A DNA stretch of 8,965 nt from Bacteroidia bacterium (GCA_012031955.1 JAAURZ010000063.1:1-8965); one strand, 5' to 3'. Positions 1 to 8,402 are shown, counted from the first letter of the stretch. Notes: generated by a model not told the origin, from the sequence alone. Program-made: numbers and translations.

Positions 1-22
1 ATACAATGAGTTTATTTGCAGC

Positions 23-217
23 ATGGATGTGAAGTTGGGAGCCCTTATTATTGTTATTCATTGTATTGCTGTTGGCGTAGCCACTTATGACCTCACCAGG
101 AGGAGCAGACGCAACCAAAAGTTTTCGTGGTTTCTGTTCTTGTTACTGTTCCCGCTCATCGGGGTCGGTGTTTACGTGGCCACCATGAAGCGAAGGAAGC
201 CATGGGCGCGGTTTTGA
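23..217 (+). CDS. Small membrane protein, PLDc_N-like (64 aa)
   Basis: This 64-residue protein has two hydrophobic segments, at about residues 5-22 and 34-54. A short basic loop (RRSRRN) joins them and the tail is basic (KRRKP). The second helix carries the pattern W-F-L-F-L-L-L-F-P-L-I-G-V-G-V-Y, which resembles the 'phospholipase D-nuclease N-terminal' (PLDc_N) membrane module found in many short bacterial proteins. No catalytic residues are present, so it is not an enzyme, and its role is unknown. The positive charges suggest that the loop and tail are cytoplasmic. The ATG at 23 is the only sensible start; no strong ribosome binding site is seen. It lies 72 bases before the sigma-factor start on the same strand, but nothing links it functionally to that locus. 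Confidence 0.7.
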   Translation: MDVKLGALIIVIHCIAVGVATYDLTRRSRRNQKFSWFLFLLLFPLIGVGVYVATMKRRKPWARF

Positions 218-289
218 ATTCTTAACTATTTCGTAACAGCCATACATTGAATGTTGTGCGCGAAACGGGAAATTTTACAACACCCGATC

Positions 290-856
290 ATGGCACAACA
301 AGCAACCTCCGACCAGCAACTGTGGGCGGCTATTCAGAATAGCGAGCGTGAGGCCCTTAATCAATTATTTCGTCGATACTATGATGTGCTGGTGCGCTAT
401 GCATCGGTTATTCTTAGAGACACGCCGGAGATTGAAGAGGCAGTCAGCGATGTTTTTTTGAACATGTGGCAAAAAGCACCTCACCTCGAAGTGCCGCTCA
501 ATGTAAAGGCATACCTATATGCGTCGGTACGCCACGAAGCACTGCGGCGCGCGCATCAATTACGGTCCCCGTTGGCAGCGTCGCTCGACGCTGTTCGCCA
601 CCAGCCGGTGGCAGATGAGCCTTTGGGGCTTGAGTATAAGGAACTGGAAGCGACTATAGCGGGTGCAATTGAAAAGCTGCCGGTGCGTTGCCGCGAAGTG
701 TTCGTATTGAGCAGGTTCCACCAGATGAAACACAAGGACATAAGCAAACTGTGCGACGTGTCAGAAAAAACCATCGAAAGCCATATCAGCCGCGCACTTG
801 CGGACATCAGGTCCGCTATCGCCAAGTATTTCTCGGAGCCCACATTCAGGGTGTAA
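290..856 (+). CDS. ECF RNA polymerase sigma factor, FecI type
   Basis: This is an extracytoplasmic-function sigma-70 factor of about 188 residues, the usual size for the Bacteroidota FecI-like family. Region 2 covers roughly residues 20-90, with the core-binding/-10 recognition pattern L-F-R-R-Y-Y-D-V-L and E-E-A-V-S-D-V-F-L-N-M-W. Region 4 covers roughly residues 125-180, with L-P-V-R-C-R-E-V-F followed by a helix-turn-helix around H-K-D-I-S-K-L-C-D-V-S-E-K-T-I-E-S-H. The family typically starts shortly before the S-D-Q-Q-L-W segment, so the ATG at 290 is preferred. An in-frame ATG at 251 would add 13 residues that do not look conserved; neither start has a good ribosome binding site. The FecR-like gene follows after 82 bases, the normal sigma/anti-sigma order. 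It probably directs transcription of the receptor and downstream genes (inference). Confidence 0.92.
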   Translation: MAQQATSDQQLWAAIQNSEREALNQLFRRYYDVLVRYASVILRDTPEIEEAVSDVFLNMWQKAPHLEVPLNVKAYLYASVRHEALRRAHQLRSPLAASLDAVRHQPVADEPLGLEYKELEATIAGAIEKLPVRCREVFVLSRFHQMKHKDISKLCDVSEKTIESHISRALADIRSAIAKYFSEPTFRV

Positions 857-938
857 CAATTTCTTCACATTTCCTTAATCTTTTTCACTAGGGGATCGGT
901 ACTGCTTCTTGCCTCTATCAAAGCGTACCAAGAATGCC

Positions 939-1921
939 ATGACAAACACCCCTGTACCAGAGCACCTTTTCATTCGCTATCTCACCGATGAAGCAAGCCT
1001 CGAAGAACGCAGTGAATTGGTCGAGTGGTTGGCCGAAGATGACGGCCGCCAAAGAATATTTCAAGAATGGTGCGACGCCTGGAACGCCGCACATGAAAGT
1101 AACCTATCGCCTGCAGGCAACATCGAGTTGGCGCTCAGCCGTTTGAACAAACGGATCGATGCCGACGCACGTGTCACCACGCGCCGCCTCTGGATACAAT
1201 ACGCCGTGGCCGCATGTCTGCTGGTAACCAGCGCCGCGTTAGTGGGACCGTTGCTCATTCGCCTGCTGTCCGCAACGCAAGCTCCCGCGCTGGTGGAGCG
1301 TACCATGCCTGCCGGCCAGAAGACAACGCTCAGGCTATCGGATGGCACACTCGTGCGACTTAACGCCGGCGGCTCATTGCGCTTTCCGAAAGTATTCGAA
1401 GGCACGCAACGCGAAGTGTATCTGAATGGAGAAGCATATTTCGACGTCGCGCACGACAAAAAACATCCTTTCGTAATTCATACCGGAAGTGCCGATGTAC
1501 AAGTGGTAGGCACCGCATTCAACGTGGCAGCCGATTCTTCGGAATCTATTGTGACCGTCGCCGCTGGCAAAGTGAGGGTGGCCAATGCAACCGACCAGGT
1601 ACTGGTTGAACCGGGTCAGCAGGCCATGGCAGGCCCGACGGCTATCAAAGTGTTGAAGGTGGATGTTGCCTCGCTCATTGCCTGGAAAGACAACGTGCTT
1701 GTACTCGACAACAATTCGATAGAAGAAGTATCCTCGAAGCTTACCAGGTGGTACGGCGTCACAGTCACCGTCAAAGACAAAGCCGTGGCCGCGTGCAGGG
1801 TAACGGGGAAATTCAAAATGAACGTATCGAAGTTGTCATGGAGGCGATAGCATTCGCCACGGGCATCGATTATTCGATCGAAAAAAAGGAGGTAATAATT
1901 TTTGGAAAAGGATGCCAATAA
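939..1921 (+). CDS. FecR-like anti-sigma factor (apparent 1-base frameshift near its 3' end)
   Basis: This inner-membrane anti-sigma/signal-transducer protein pairs with the upstream sigma factor. Residues 1-75 form the cytoplasmic N-terminal part (P-E-H-L-F-I-R-Y-L, then W-L-A-E-D). One transmembrane helix lies at about 88-110 (Y-A-V-A-A-C-L-L-V-T). The periplasmic FecR domain covers about 125-235, with P-A-G-Q-K-T-T-L-R-L-S-D-G-T and L-N-G-E-A-Y-F-D-V, and a DUF4974-like C-terminus follows (I-E-E-V-S-S-K-L-T-R-W-Y-G-V). The ATG at 939, preceded by an AAGAA stretch, is the natural start; a TTG at 909 only extends the frame. As given, the frame stops at 1850 just after V-T-G-K-F-K. Adding one A to the A run at 1815-1818 continues it as N-E-R-I-E-V-V-M-E-A-I-A-F to a TAA at 1919-1921, for about 327 aa. 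That continuation is exactly what the family has, so the break is probably artefactual. Confidence 0.9.
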
Positions 1922-1924
1922 AAA

Positions 1925-1951
1925 ACCAGGACAACTTCAGGTTGCCCTGGT
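1925..1951 (+). other. Hairpin immediately after fecR
   Basis: The arms at 1926-1935 (CCAGGACAAC) and 1941-1950 (GTTGCCCTGG) pair at 9 of 10 positions around a 5-base loop (TTCAG), with one more A-T pair outside. It starts 4 bases after the restored fecR stop codon. No U tract follows on the plus strand (TAAAAAGGG), so it is a poor intrinsic terminator for fecR. Read on the minus strand the hairpin is followed by a T run, but there is no minus-strand gene for it to serve. Possible roles are an mRNA-processing or stability element, or partial attenuation between the low-level sigma/anti-sigma genes and the receptor gene. The structure is visible in the sequence; its function is inferred. Confidence 0.5.
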
Positions 1952-2041
1952 AAAAAGGGAAGGAGCCGGTCACGACGTTGGGGAACTTAGTAGCCGGCAC
2001 TTCCGAGTCTAAATTCAAGCGAACTTAAACCGAACAAAAAT

Positions 2042-5000
2042 ATGCATGAAAAATTACGATTGCTAATCAAAGCCGTTATGCGCACGTCGAAATACGCACT
2101 CATGGGTATGCTCCTACAATGCTTGCTGGTAAACGTGTTGTTGGCAGAGCGAACCATGGCGCAAGACATCTACCGCGTTTCCGTTCATATTTCAATCCAG
2201 GACCGCACACTGAAGGAAGTGCTGGACCTGATCGAACACGAGACTGAATACCGCTTCACCTACAGCGCATCGTCAATCGATCTGAGCGCGAGGATCACGG
2301 TAGCCGATTCCGAAACAAATCTTGGAAGAATACTCGACATCGTCGGGAAGGAGGCAGGCGTGCGGTTCCGGCAGGTCGAAAATGTAATCATGATGAAGCG
2401 GGCGGCGGCGCATCGAACCCAGGCATCCGGTACCATCACGGGCGTAGTCACCGATGCGCAAACAGCGCAACGCCTGCCGGGTGCCACCGTGCGAGTAAAA
2501 GGCAGCGCGAGCGGTGCCGTTACAGACTTGAACGGCGAGTTCGCATTGCGAACCGCCGATGGCGATGTGGAAATTGAAGTTTCCTACATCGGGTTTACAA
2601 CGCTTACGCAACAGGTTACGGTGCCCGCCGGAGGCACGGTGCATCTGGATTTAAAAATGAACAGCGACGTGACTGAACTGGAAAATGTGATCGTCATCGG
2701 CTTGCTGCAGGGGCAGCAACGCGCCCTCAATCAACAGAAGTCCGCCGACAACATCAAGAATGTGGTGAGCGCAGACCAGATCGGACGCTTTCCTGATCCC
2801 AACGTGGCCGAGGCCCTGCAACGCGTGCCAGCCGTGAACATTGAACGAGACCAGGGAGAAGGCCGGTACGTGCTCGTGCGCGGCCTGGCGCCGCAGTTTA
2901 CAAACGTGAGCATCAACGGCGAGCAGATACCTTCCCCCGAAGCCGGCGTCCGCTACGTTGCACTCGACGCCGTCCCCGCCGACCAACTGGCTTCCATCGA
3001 AGTTTCGAAGTCGATCACACCCGACATGGATGGTGATGCCATCGGCGGCAGCGTGAACCTGATCACCCGCAAAGCACAAACAAGTACCCTGTCAGTGAGG
3101 AGTTCGGCCCTTATGGGTTACAACAGCATTGTTGGCAAGTCAAACTTTCAGGGATCGCTTGAACTTAGCCGGCGCTTCCTGAATGACAAGCTTGGCATAA
3201 TGCTTAACGCCAGCTACTATGAGACTAACAGAGGCTCCGACAACTGGGAAAGGGATGACTCGGAGATGGAACTGCGGGACTATGAACTGGTGCGAACGAG
3301 ACTCGGCGCGAGCGGAACAATCGACTATAAATTCAGCGAACAGAGCAACCTGTATTTCAGGGGTATTTACAACCGTTTTACAGATCGCGAACTGCGTCGC
3401 CGTTACGTATTCAAACCCAATGCCGATGCTTCTCCATTTGAAGACAATGAGATTGAACGGCTGGTGAAGGACCGGCTTGAAAAGCAAATCGTGTCCAGTT
3501 TCAACTTTGGAGGAAAGCATGCGCTGAACAAGGTGACGCTTGACTATGAAGTGGCTTATGCGGAGGCAATCCAGGACACGCCGTTCGACATTGAGATCGC
3601 CACCGTCGGTTCTTTTGACGACCTCTCTATCGACTTCGACACCGATCCCGAATTCCCTTCTTTTCAAGCGAACGGAAAATCCCACCGCGACAAAACCAAT
3701 GACTATCTCGATAATGCAAACTACGAATTTGACGAATTCACTTCCGGCAACACTTACGCCCTGGACGTAAACAAGACAGCCAAGTTCAACGTGGCGGTTC
3801 CATACAGCGCAGGCACCGCGGAAGGGCTGTTCAAATTCGGAGGCAAAGTGAGGCTGAAGGAAAAGAGTTTTGACATTACCGAAATGTGTATGGATGGGAA
3901 GGCGGCGACGTGACCTTTCCCGGTTTTGAAGCGGGCGACTACACACTCGAAAAATTCTCCGAAAGAAGCGCCGACAATAACTTTCTTGACGGGAAATACC
4001 ACCTCAGTCCGAACATAGATGTGGAGAAGGTAATTAATCACTTCAACCAAAACCAGGCAGGCTATGAGCTGGATGTGGAAGGAAAGCAAATCGCGCAAGC
4101 CCTCGAGTCCTACACGGCGAACGAAGATGTGTATGCGGGCTACGTGATGACCAAACTTCAGTTCGCCAGGCTGATGTTGCTGGGAGGTGTTCGCCTGGAG
4201 AACACCCGCGTGAAATACCAGTCAAGTGAAGTCATCTACGACTTCGAAGGCAACCTCGATGAAATCCGGCCGATAGAAGGATCCACGCAATACACCTTTG
4301 TGCTACCGCAACTGCATGCGAAATACGAAATAAACGATCAGGCAAACTTGCGCGTGGCCGTTACACGCAGCTATGCGCGCCCCAACTTTCAAGACATCGT
4401 TCCTTCGCAGGAGATAGACCTCAACGCGCGGGAGGGCAGCATTGGCAATCCCGATCTCAAACCTGTCGGCGCATGGAATGTCGACTTGCTTGGTGAAAGA
4501 TATTTTGGTTCCGTAGGCATACTCTCCGGCGGCGTATTTTATAAGCGCTTGTCAGACTTTATCTTTAACCAGCGGTTCGAGACAGATCAGTATCCACCGG
4601 CCGATGGCACTACACTGGAACTGACTCAGGCTCAAAACGGCGACCAGGCCAACCTGTTTGGCTTTGAATTGGCCTACCAGCAAAACCTGAGCTTCTTGCC
4701 TGGCTTCCTGAAGGGCGTAAGCGTTTATGCAAACTATACGTTCACACATTCGAAGGCGCGCATACAGAATCGCGAAGACAACACGGCCACAGAATCGATT
4801 CGCCTGCCCGGTCAGGCCAGGCATGTGGGCAACTTGTCATTGGGTTACGAAATTGGACGCGTCAATTTCCGCATCTCCTCCAATTTCAATGGCGAATATC
4901 TGTCAGAACTTGGTGGCGACGCCGCAGAAGACCTCTACGTAAAGGATCGCATGCAACTCGACGCCACAGCGGCGGTAGCCATCAACAGCAAGATCAGGTT

Positions 5001-5124
5001 CTTCGCCGAATTCCTCAACATCACCAATCAGCCTTTTGAAGTGTACCGCGGTGAATCAACACGTTATATCCAGCGGGAGTTCTACTCATGGTGGACACGT
5101 GTCGGCCTCAAAATTGACTTTTAA
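2042..5124 (+). CDS. TonB-dependent outer-membrane receptor with STN signalling domain (apparent 1-base frameshift)
   Basis: This FecA-like active transporter of about 1,027 aa, once repaired, sits in the outer membrane. In order it has an N-terminal signal sequence (about 1-41, ending T-M-A-Q), an STN signalling domain (about 45-118, with L-K-E-V-L-D-L-I) and a carboxypeptidase-regulatory-like beta-sandwich (about 129-208, G-V-V-T-D-A and L-P-G-A-T-V-R-V-K-G). The plug follows at about 225-345 (G-R-F-P-D-P-N-V-A-E-A-L-Q-R-V-P, then G-D-A-I-G-G-S-V-N-L). A long beta-barrel ends in L-K-I-D-F, with the expected C-terminal aromatic. The plug resembles the large 'Xanthomonas/Caulobacter-type' receptors rather than SusC, and no SusD gene follows. 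As given, the frame stops at 3913. One extra A in the run at 3882-3884 joins it to the barrel as D-I-T-E-N-V-Y-G-W-E. The STN domain plus upstream FecIR predict self-regulated expression. The substrate is not readable from sequence; the downstream phytase suggests phytate or a product of it. Confidence 0.92.
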
Positions 5125-5138
5125 AATATTTGAAGACT

Positions 5139-6134
5139 ATGAAAACCAAACGATATATTTTCTTGCTGATACTAACAGGCGCGATGAGTTGCGCCGACAA
5201 CAACCTCGATGTGCTTCCGGATGAGGGTGCATTTCCCTTTCAACTCGTGCTCGACACTGATGAAGGCGGCGACCTTGCTGATGCGGAAGACTTCGGCCTC
5301 GAGGTAAAGTTTGCCGACTACCTGGGCGATCTTCCTCAAGACGACATCATTATCAGTTACGCGCTTGAGGGTGAAGATGCATTTGAGGGAGTCGTGGCCA
5401 TCGACAAAGTCGTTTACGTCTATGAAGACGAAGGTGGCTGCGAATGGGAACGCTCGCTTGCCTTCAATGCCGTCGACGGCACGATCACGCTCACCAAAGA
5501 CGCAGATACTGGCGAGCTTCCGACGGAATTTGAAGTCGTGTTTGCCCTTCCCGGAGAAGATGATACGGAAGGCACATTCACTTTCGAGTTGACAGGCGTG
5601 CAATCTGATGCCAACGTGGCGATTGGCGGCATAAGTACGTTTGAGTATGAAGTACTCGACAACGAGGTAGCCGGCGAATGGGTGCTGGAGTTGACCAATG
5701 AAGAAGACTTCGAGCGTTTCAAATCGGTGTTTAGCGTAGTGAGCTCCGAACTTTCGAATACAGCCTTTGACGACATAACCGGAAAAGTGACCATAGAATT
5801 CGAGTACAAGGAAATGAAGATAGAGGTAGAGTTGAAGGAAGAAGAGGAATCCTGTGAAGATGGCGAACTTGAAACCGGCAACAAGACCATTGAGATTGAA
5901 GCCGAATACGATGCGGAAGACGGAGAACTGGTGCTGGAGGGCAGCTACTTGATTTTGGGTGACGACGGCGAGCCAGAGGATGAATTGGATTTTGTCTTGA
6001 GCGCGGAGTATTCGCTGGACGAATTGAGTGGGACCATCCTGATAAAAACATTAAACATCGTAGACGAGGACCATTTTGAAGAAGGCGATGAACTATTTGC
6101 CGGTGAGGAGGACTTTGTATTTGAACGCGATTAA
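5139..6134 (+). CDS. Very acidic secreted lipoprotein of unknown function, possible Calx-beta-like N-terminal half
   Basis: The start is the ATG at 5139, 14 bases after the receptor stop; a TTG at 5130 in the same frame is less likely. The 331-aa product has a lipoprotein signal (basic start, hydrophobic core, L-T-G-A-M-S-C, lipidated Cys at about residue 18). By hand count about 94 residues are Asp or Glu (28%) against about 16 Lys or Arg, so the mature protein is strongly negative. Two other cysteines (G-G-C-E-W and E-S-C-E-D) could form a disulfide. The stretch E-G-T-F-T-F-E-L-T-G-V-Q, then F-E-Y-E-V-L-D-N-E (about residues 145-175) resembles the end of a Calx-beta domain such as the one in the GH16 protein of this window. 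The second half (about 180-331) is alternating beta-type sequence with no family I recognise. Its place between receptor and phytase suggests a surface partner that binds calcium or substrate; this is inference. The frame is intact. Confidence 0.82.
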   Translation: MKTKRYIFLLILTGAMSCADNNLDVLPDEGAFPFQLVLDTDEGGDLADAEDFGLEVKFADYLGDLPQDDIIISYALEGEDAFEGVVAIDKVVYVYEDEGGCEWERSLAFNAVDGTITLTKDADTGELPTEFEVVFALPGEDDTEGTFTFELTGVQSDANVAIGGISTFEYEVLDNEVAGEWVLELTNEEDFERFKSVFSVVSSELSNTAFDDITGKVTIEFEYKEMKIEVELKEEEESCEDGELETGNKTIEIEAEYDAEDGELVLEGSYLILGDDGEPEDELDFVLSAEYSLDELSGTILIKTLNIVDEDHFEEGDELFAGEEDFVFERD

Positions 6135-6162
6135 AACACCGGACAATTTTGTATTTACACCA

Positions 6163-7211
6163 ATGCGAAAATATTTTTGATAATTCCGCTGGCCGCCCTG
6201 TGGGCGGGTTGCCAGCGGAATAGCGGCACCGTTATCAAACCCGCGTTAGTGACCGACCGTGTAGCAGTCGACAGCGACGATCCCGCCATCTGGTACAACA
6301 GCGCCAACCCGGCAACCTCACTCGTTGTAGGCACCGACAAAGGAGGCGACCTTGGCGAAGGAGCACTGTATACCTTTGGCTTGAACGGCAAGATCGTGAG
6401 CAAATCGGTCACGCTAAAGCGGCCCAACAATGTCGACATTGCCTATAGCCTGCCCGTTGATGATAAGAAGATCGACGTGGCGGTTTGCACCGAGAGACTG
6501 ACAAACCGAATACGCGTGTTCAGTCTGCCCGACCTCACACCTGTTGATTCAGCTGGTATAGATGTATTTGAAGGAGAGCCCGATGGTTTCAGAGATCCCA
6601 TGGGAATTGCCTTGTACACGGATGCGGCCACGAATCAGCTCTATGCAATTGTAGGCAGAAAAAATGGGCCGACAGATGGTACCTATTTATGGCAGTACAA
6701 ACTTCAGGCGGATTCACTGGGTGTCGTGAGAGGTACCGTGGTGCGCAAGTTCGGCTATTACAGCGGCAAGAAGGAAATAGAATCAATCGCCGTGGACAAC
6801 GAGCTCGGCTACGTGTATCACTCCGATGAAATGCATGGCATCCATAAATCGTACGCCCATCCGGATAGCAGCAACGTGGAGCTTGCTTTGTTTGGCAGCA
6901 CCGGGTTTACCGAAGACGTAGAAGGTATTTCAATCTATAAACTAACGGACACCACCGGATACATTCTCGTATCCGACCAGCAGGCTAACTTGTTTCGTGT
7001 TTTTCCCCGCGAAGGGACAAAAGGCAACCCGCACCTTCAAGAGGAGATCGTCGCATTGCCGCTGTCCACATTGGAAAGCGACGGCAGCGACGTAACAAGC
7101 GTAGCGCTTCCGGGCTTTCAACACGGACTGTTCGTTGCCATGAGCACCAACGGTACCTTTCAACTGTATCGCTGGGAAGACCTTGCGGGCGATGTGCTCA
7201 AGAAGAAATGA
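6163..7211 (+). CDS. phy: Beta-propeller phytase (3-phytase), lipoprotein (apparent 1-base frameshift in signal peptide)
   Basis: This calcium-dependent phosphatase releases phosphate from phytate (myo-inositol hexakisphosphate). The family motifs run along the whole protein: D-S-D-D-P-A-I-W near the N-terminus (about residues 37-44), G-T-D-K-G-G, R-P-N-N-V-D, R-D-P-M-G-I-A-L-Y, I-E-S-I-A-V-D, T-E-D-V-E-G-I-S-I-Y, G-Y-I-L-V-S-D-Q, and S-D-G-S-D-V-T-S near the end. The family is a six-bladed propeller of about 350 aa, which this matches (about 349 aa). As given, the ATG at 6163 reads only five codons to a TGA. Adding one T to the run at 6174-6178 gives M-R-K-Y-F-L-I-I-P-L-A-A-L-W-A-G-C, a good lipoprotein signal with Cys17, in frame with the rest. 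The gene begins 28 bases after the acidic lipoprotein stop and is probably co-transcribed with it. It is likely anchored at the cell surface or in the periplasm. Confidence 0.93.
6183..6221 (+). repeat. Long perfect inverted repeat within the phytase signal-peptide codons
   Basis: ATTCCGCTGGC (6183-6193) is the exact reverse complement of GCCAGCGGAAT (6211-6221). Inside it CGCCC (6194-6198) pairs with GGGCG (6202-6206) around a 3-base loop, leaving only GGTT (6207-6210) as a bulge. That makes 16 base pairs, mostly G-C, within 39 bases. It covers codons for the end of the signal peptide and the lipidated cysteine, starting about 20 bases after the ATG. No U tract follows, so it is not a standard terminator. 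It could be an mRNA structure that affects translation or stability of the phytase part of the transcript, or a by-product of codon choice. Confidence 0.7.
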
Positions 7212-8398
7212 CTAGTTTGGTTGAAACACACGCACGTAGTCCACATACATTCGCTGCGGGAAAACCGAAGTGCCGTCAGGATTTCCGGGCCAGAGGCCGC
7301 CGACCGCGACGTTGAAGATGAAGAAGTGCTCTTTGTTGAACGGCCAGGGCTGCCCCTGCGTCTGCGACGATGTGAGTGTGAAAATAGTTGATCGTCGAGG
7401 TACCAGTGTATTGAGTTCTGTTGCCAGTAGACACTGAAGACGTGGTATTGGTCGGCAAATTTCTCAGGGCTGATGTTGACGGATGACCCGCCGCTCTTAT
7501 GGTTATTGAAATCGCTGCCCCAATGACCGGTGCCATGCGTGGTGGAGGGCGCGGTGCCGATCATTTCCATAATGTCGATCTCGCCGCAGGCAGGCCAGCT
7601 TACCGCGTCAATGTCTTCACCCAGCATCCACAGCGCGGGCCAGATGCCTTTGGTGTTTGGCAGCTTCGCGCGAATGTCGATCCGGCCATACTTGAATTCC
7701 TTCTTGCCTTTTGTGGTAATGCGCGCCGACGTGTAAGTCGAGCCTTCCAGCCGGGCCTCAATTACAAGCTTACCGTCTTCAAACGACTCATTGTCGGCTG
7801 TGTACACTTCAAGCTCCTGGTTGCCCCATCCGTTGTTGTTGCCAAGTTCAAAATTATAAATCGCCGCACTCATCTCCGGACCGTCAAATTCATCGGACCA
7901 CGCAAGGCCAAATCCTTCGTAGGTCTCAGGACTTATGAAACCCGCATCGTCCTTTCGCACGTCGGTATCATTGTCGGCAATAAAGGCCGTGGCTTTAATG
8001 TCGGTCAGGTCGGCTTCAGTGGCATTTTGAAGGAAGAGGTCAAAACTTTCGGCGCCTTCCTTGTACGAATCGTTGGCGAGCGTCACAGTCACTTGCTTGC
8101 TGAGTTCGCCGGCGGCAAATGTGAGCGTGCCTGTGGTATGTACAAAGTCGCGTCCCGCTTGCGCGCTGAAGTTTTGCGTGTAGTATTCGACTGTAACAGG
8201 CTTGTCTGATGCTTCACTGAGTTCCACCACAAATGTTGCCATAGCGTCGGTGTTTTCATTGACGCTGACGTCGTCTACAGTAATCTTGGGAAGTGTCACC
8301 TCACCAGGATCGTCGCTTCCGCAATTGACGAAAGTAAGGGAGGTGGTCATAAACAGTAACGCACCGACAAAACGAAAGGACCGGCAAGACATAGGCAT
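7212..8398 (-). CDS. GH16 endo-beta-glucanase (laminarinase-like) lipoprotein with Calx-beta domain (apparent 1-base frameshift)
   Basis: This secreted glycoside hydrolase of about 395 aa probably cleaves beta-1,3- or mixed beta-1,3/1,4-glucans. The ATG at 8398 begins a lipoprotein signal (M-P-M-S-C-R-S-F-R-F-V-G-A-L-L-F, with T-F-V-N-C and Cys26); the open frame extends upstream, but that part belongs to uxaB. A Calx-beta domain lies at about 38-145 (S-V-N-E-N, D-F-V-H-T-T-G-T-L-T-F-A-A-G-E, I-A-D-N-D). The GH16 domain starts near W-S-D-E-F-D-G (about 167) and carries the active-site motif G-E-I-D-I-M-E-M-I-G, with Glu273 as nucleophile and Glu278 as acid/base. As given, the frame becomes nonsense after Y-L-D-D-Q-L-F. 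One extra base in the A run at 7381-7384 restores F-T-L-T-S-S-Q-T-Q-G-Q-P-W through to V-D-Y-V-R-V-F-Q-P-N and a stop at 7212-7214. Exact substrate specificity is not certain. Confidence 0.92.
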
Positions 8399-8402
8399 CA
8401 GG

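Noticed and set aside
1887..1892. Strong Shine-Dalgarno-like AGGAGG
   Set aside because: It lies inside the restored fecR C-terminal codons (K-K-E-V) and the next ATG (1912) is about 20 bases away, too far to be served by it. That ATG opens only a 13-codon frame across the hairpin.
1925..1951. Intrinsic terminator for the fecIR transcript
   Set aside because: The bases following the stem on the plus strand are TAAAAAGGG, not a U tract.
3878..3916. Programmed ribosomal frameshift in the receptor
   Set aside because: The run is only three A bases with no classic slippery heptamer, and the same kind of break occurs in four other unrelated genes, so a sequencing cause is simpler.
3140..3946. 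Minus-strand open frame of 268 codons within the receptor gene
   Set aside because: It lies entirely opposite receptor barrel sequence with recognisable structure on the plus strand, and its translation has no family features.
7499..8209. Long plus-strand open frame of 236 codons opposite the glucanase gene
   Set aside because: It is a shadow of the minus-strand GH16 and Calx-beta coding sequence, which has clear domains and an active-site motif. The plus-strand translation shows no recognisable family.
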